From: Prorocentrum cordatum
Taxonomy: Eukaryota > Sar > Dinophyceae > Prorocentrales > Prorocentraceae
Length of the DNA stretch: 64,000 nucleotides
Assembly (NCBI GenBank): GCA_963575745.1
Contig: CAUYUJ010017977.1
Coordinates: 62,501 to 126,500, forward strand
Reading direction: 5' to 3'
Below are positions 61,891-64,000 of the stretch, piece after piece (the first letter of the stretch is position 1; every line of letters begins with the position of its first letter). Under the pieces are notes generated by a model. The model worked only from the letters and a program-made list of their open reading frames with translations, searched no databases and was not told the DNA's origin. The position numbers and the translations under genes are program-made.

Positions 61891-64000
61891 CAGCGTCAAC
61901 ACCATGGTCGTCGTCGACATCGTCCCCACCGTCGTCACGCACATCACCATCATCATCGTCACCGTTTGTCGTTGTCGCCGCCCAGTTGACTTTTGTCAGC
62001 AAGTTGCCGTTGTGTGCGGGATGTCAGCACGAGAGTTGGATCCACGGACTTGGTCCAACCTTGATTGCGCCGTGTAGGCTTTACCACGTAGCCTTCGCCA
62101 CACACATCCCTTCTGTAAAAGGATATCCGATTCTACTCACATGTCGGGTCGGAATTTACGGGCCCACCTTGTCTCAATTATTAATTTCGTGGTCATTGTG
62201 CGCGGTCGTTGAAGTTGAACACCACATAGCAGCACTCGTGGCCAGCCGGTATTGACAACCTTCGTGCCTTTACAGAGCCAGGTTGAGCGGCACGCACGTA
62301 GATCTACAACGTGCATGATGTGAGGACCTTCATCTTTTCATATGATTCGGGCCATGCGCTCGCGCCCATGCCGAAACCATTCCCCAACCATTTGTGCTCA
62401 ACGAGTTTTTAGACAACACCATTCGTTTTTTAAAAAAGAAGCCAGCTTACATCTGTGCCCGCGCGGTCGCTGAAATCAGAGTATATCAACAGTTTGTGTT
62501 GCCGCCATGTAGTGTAAAGAAAGACCGTGCGGACTACACACTCGCAGGTCGAAAACACTGAACAATCATCGCGCGCCCACCAACTCTGTCAGATCGTACG
62601 TTGGGAGTCAAGCGCGCGCGCGTCCTCGCGCGTGCAGGTCGGAGTTATTGCAAACTACGTGTGTACAACTCGTTCAAGATATAAATGTTCAAACTATGTA
62701 CATAACCAATGGTTCACCAAGCGCAACTACCCTGCAGCATGCGCGAAGGCTTGCCGTGAGGGATCCTTTGCAGATTTCTGTTCAGTTCTTCCGCTTCTGG
62801 CCGAGGCATAGAAGCATGGCCATTTGCTATTTCGAGACCAGGTTCAATCACGCTGTTTGAGATGTTGTGCGCTTTGCTGTTGCTATTTTGCCGACTGGTT
62901 TATCCAAGAGCACGTGTCGGAGTTTCTCGGCTGCATCAGCAAGATGCGCGCGACACTGTGCCGTATGAGACTAGCTGCGCCCAAGGCCTTGATTGCTTTG
63001 CCAACTGTAAGTTTCGGGTGGGTCGGGGAGATGTTTGCTCTCATTGGAGGTGGTCGCGCGCGGATACCCGCGCATTTTTCAATGCAACTCTATAATCTTT
63101 CCCCCCCAACCGATGACGGGGTTATCCGTGCCCCTCCGCGTATTGTTTGTTCGAACGCTGCATGACCGTGCATCTTCCTTATCAATGAGTAGTATGCCAG
63201 CCCCACCTCCCCCTTTCCCTGCCAATACATGCAATGCGGTACACATTCGTTGATTTTCTGTGTGCTTTGTGTCATGACCTATGGTGAAGAATCGCAAACA
63301 CAAGTGGGCCACACGCGCCGGCCGTCGCGCGCACATGTCAACATCTTTCAAACGCCTCTTGCAAAGCACTCGTTGCAGGCATCTGCATTCATACCCTATG
63401 TCAACATTCGGTTTACCAGATGAGAGTTGCAAGATTTCTGTTTGCGCGCATTCGCTGAAATCATGAGAGCACGTGATGATTATCAGTCGTTCAGGCAAGG
63501 AGAGCATGCGGGCCACGCGCGCCCGTCTCGAACACACTCAACAATCATCACGCTCCCGCCGACTCTGTGAAATAATACAATGGCGGGCCGAACGCATGTT
63601 TCCGATCGCGCACGTCGGCATCGCTCCAGCGCCAGCGGTGCGACAAGCATTTCGAAACAGAGCCGTTCAGACTCACGCATGTGCACCACTTGTTTCCAAC
63701 ACAACGGTGCCATGCATTCTGAGTTCCAGCGCGCGCGCACTTCCTCACCATCCTCATCAGCACTGTCGTTACCAGCATCGTACAGAGCATCATTGTCATC
63801 GCCATCATCGTCACCATCGTCGTCGTCATCATCACCACAATCGTTCCATTGCCATCCATGCTCAAGTTCAGCTTAGGCGTCCAGCGCGCTCCGCTCACGC
63901 CGAGGCCTCTGCTTCTGGGCGGGCAGCTGTCCAGTGGATCACCTCCCGCATGGCCGGCTCGGCCTTGCCTGGCGGGCTCCTCGGCATCGCCCTTCGGCTG
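61891..64000. other. Repeat-rich, AT-richer end of the window; no gene recognised
   Basis: (CGTC/ATC)n at about 61905-61970 and 63745-63840. Family-K-like words (GCGCGC next to GAAATC) occur at 62340-62480 and 63400-63480. AACAATCATC(G/A)CGC followed by CACCAACTCTGT or CGCCGACTCTGT recurs about 970 bp apart (62562 and 63539), suggesting a diverged tandem duplication. The longest + frames (about 113 codons) show no domain. Confidence 0.5.

Overview
ORGANISM. The window reads as nuclear DNA of a dinoflagellate. The main evidence is a perfect copy of the 22-nt dinoflagellate spliced leader (DinoSL) at 3114-3135. Supporting evidence is a split esterase gene whose best-fitting introns start with GA rather than GT and end with AG, a donor class known from dinoflagellates. 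The DNA is also GC-rich, most of it is simple and satellite repeat, and the recognisable genes are retroelements plus one host gene. All recognisable genes lie on the + strand. No bacterial operon, rRNA, tRNA or CRISPR array was seen.

LAYOUT. 1-3113: microsatellites, small minisatellites and a GGA tract. 3114-9333: a full-length non-LTR retrotransposon (ORF1, AP-type endonuclease, reverse transcriptase, RNase H). It begins exactly at the DinoSL, is flanked by a 15-bp target-site duplication, and is broken by a 146-bp tandem duplication and one further frame change. 9349-16925: foldback sequences, a CCCAAGA-type satellite, a five-unit tandem array with a conserved long hairpin, and long GGA tracts. 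16926-26862: a tyrosine-recombinase (YR, DIRS/PAT-like) retrotransposon inserted in a CTTGGGG satellite, with gene order YR, CCCH-finger gag, RT-RNase H and split direct repeats A1 ... B1-A2-B2. 26863-36600: low-complexity DNA, tandem repeats and one Cys-rich minus-strand remnant. 36684-55779: probably one very long host gene for a secreted type-B carboxylesterase. Firm exons lie at 46421-47218 and 54062-55779, and a candidate signal-peptide exon at 36684. Its introns hold microsatellites, minisatellites, kilobase-scale duplications and a foldback MITE. 55780-64000: GC-rich sequence with no recognised gene, a satellite shared with 41-43.7 kb, and AT-richer repeats at the end.

HOW IT FITS TOGETHER. 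This is a repeat-swollen region with one host gene and two autonomous retroelements. The LINE was probably copied from a trans-spliced mRNA. The YR element probably moves by a recombinase-dependent route through a circular intermediate. Both carry frame disruptions, so these copies look dead or contain sequencing errors.
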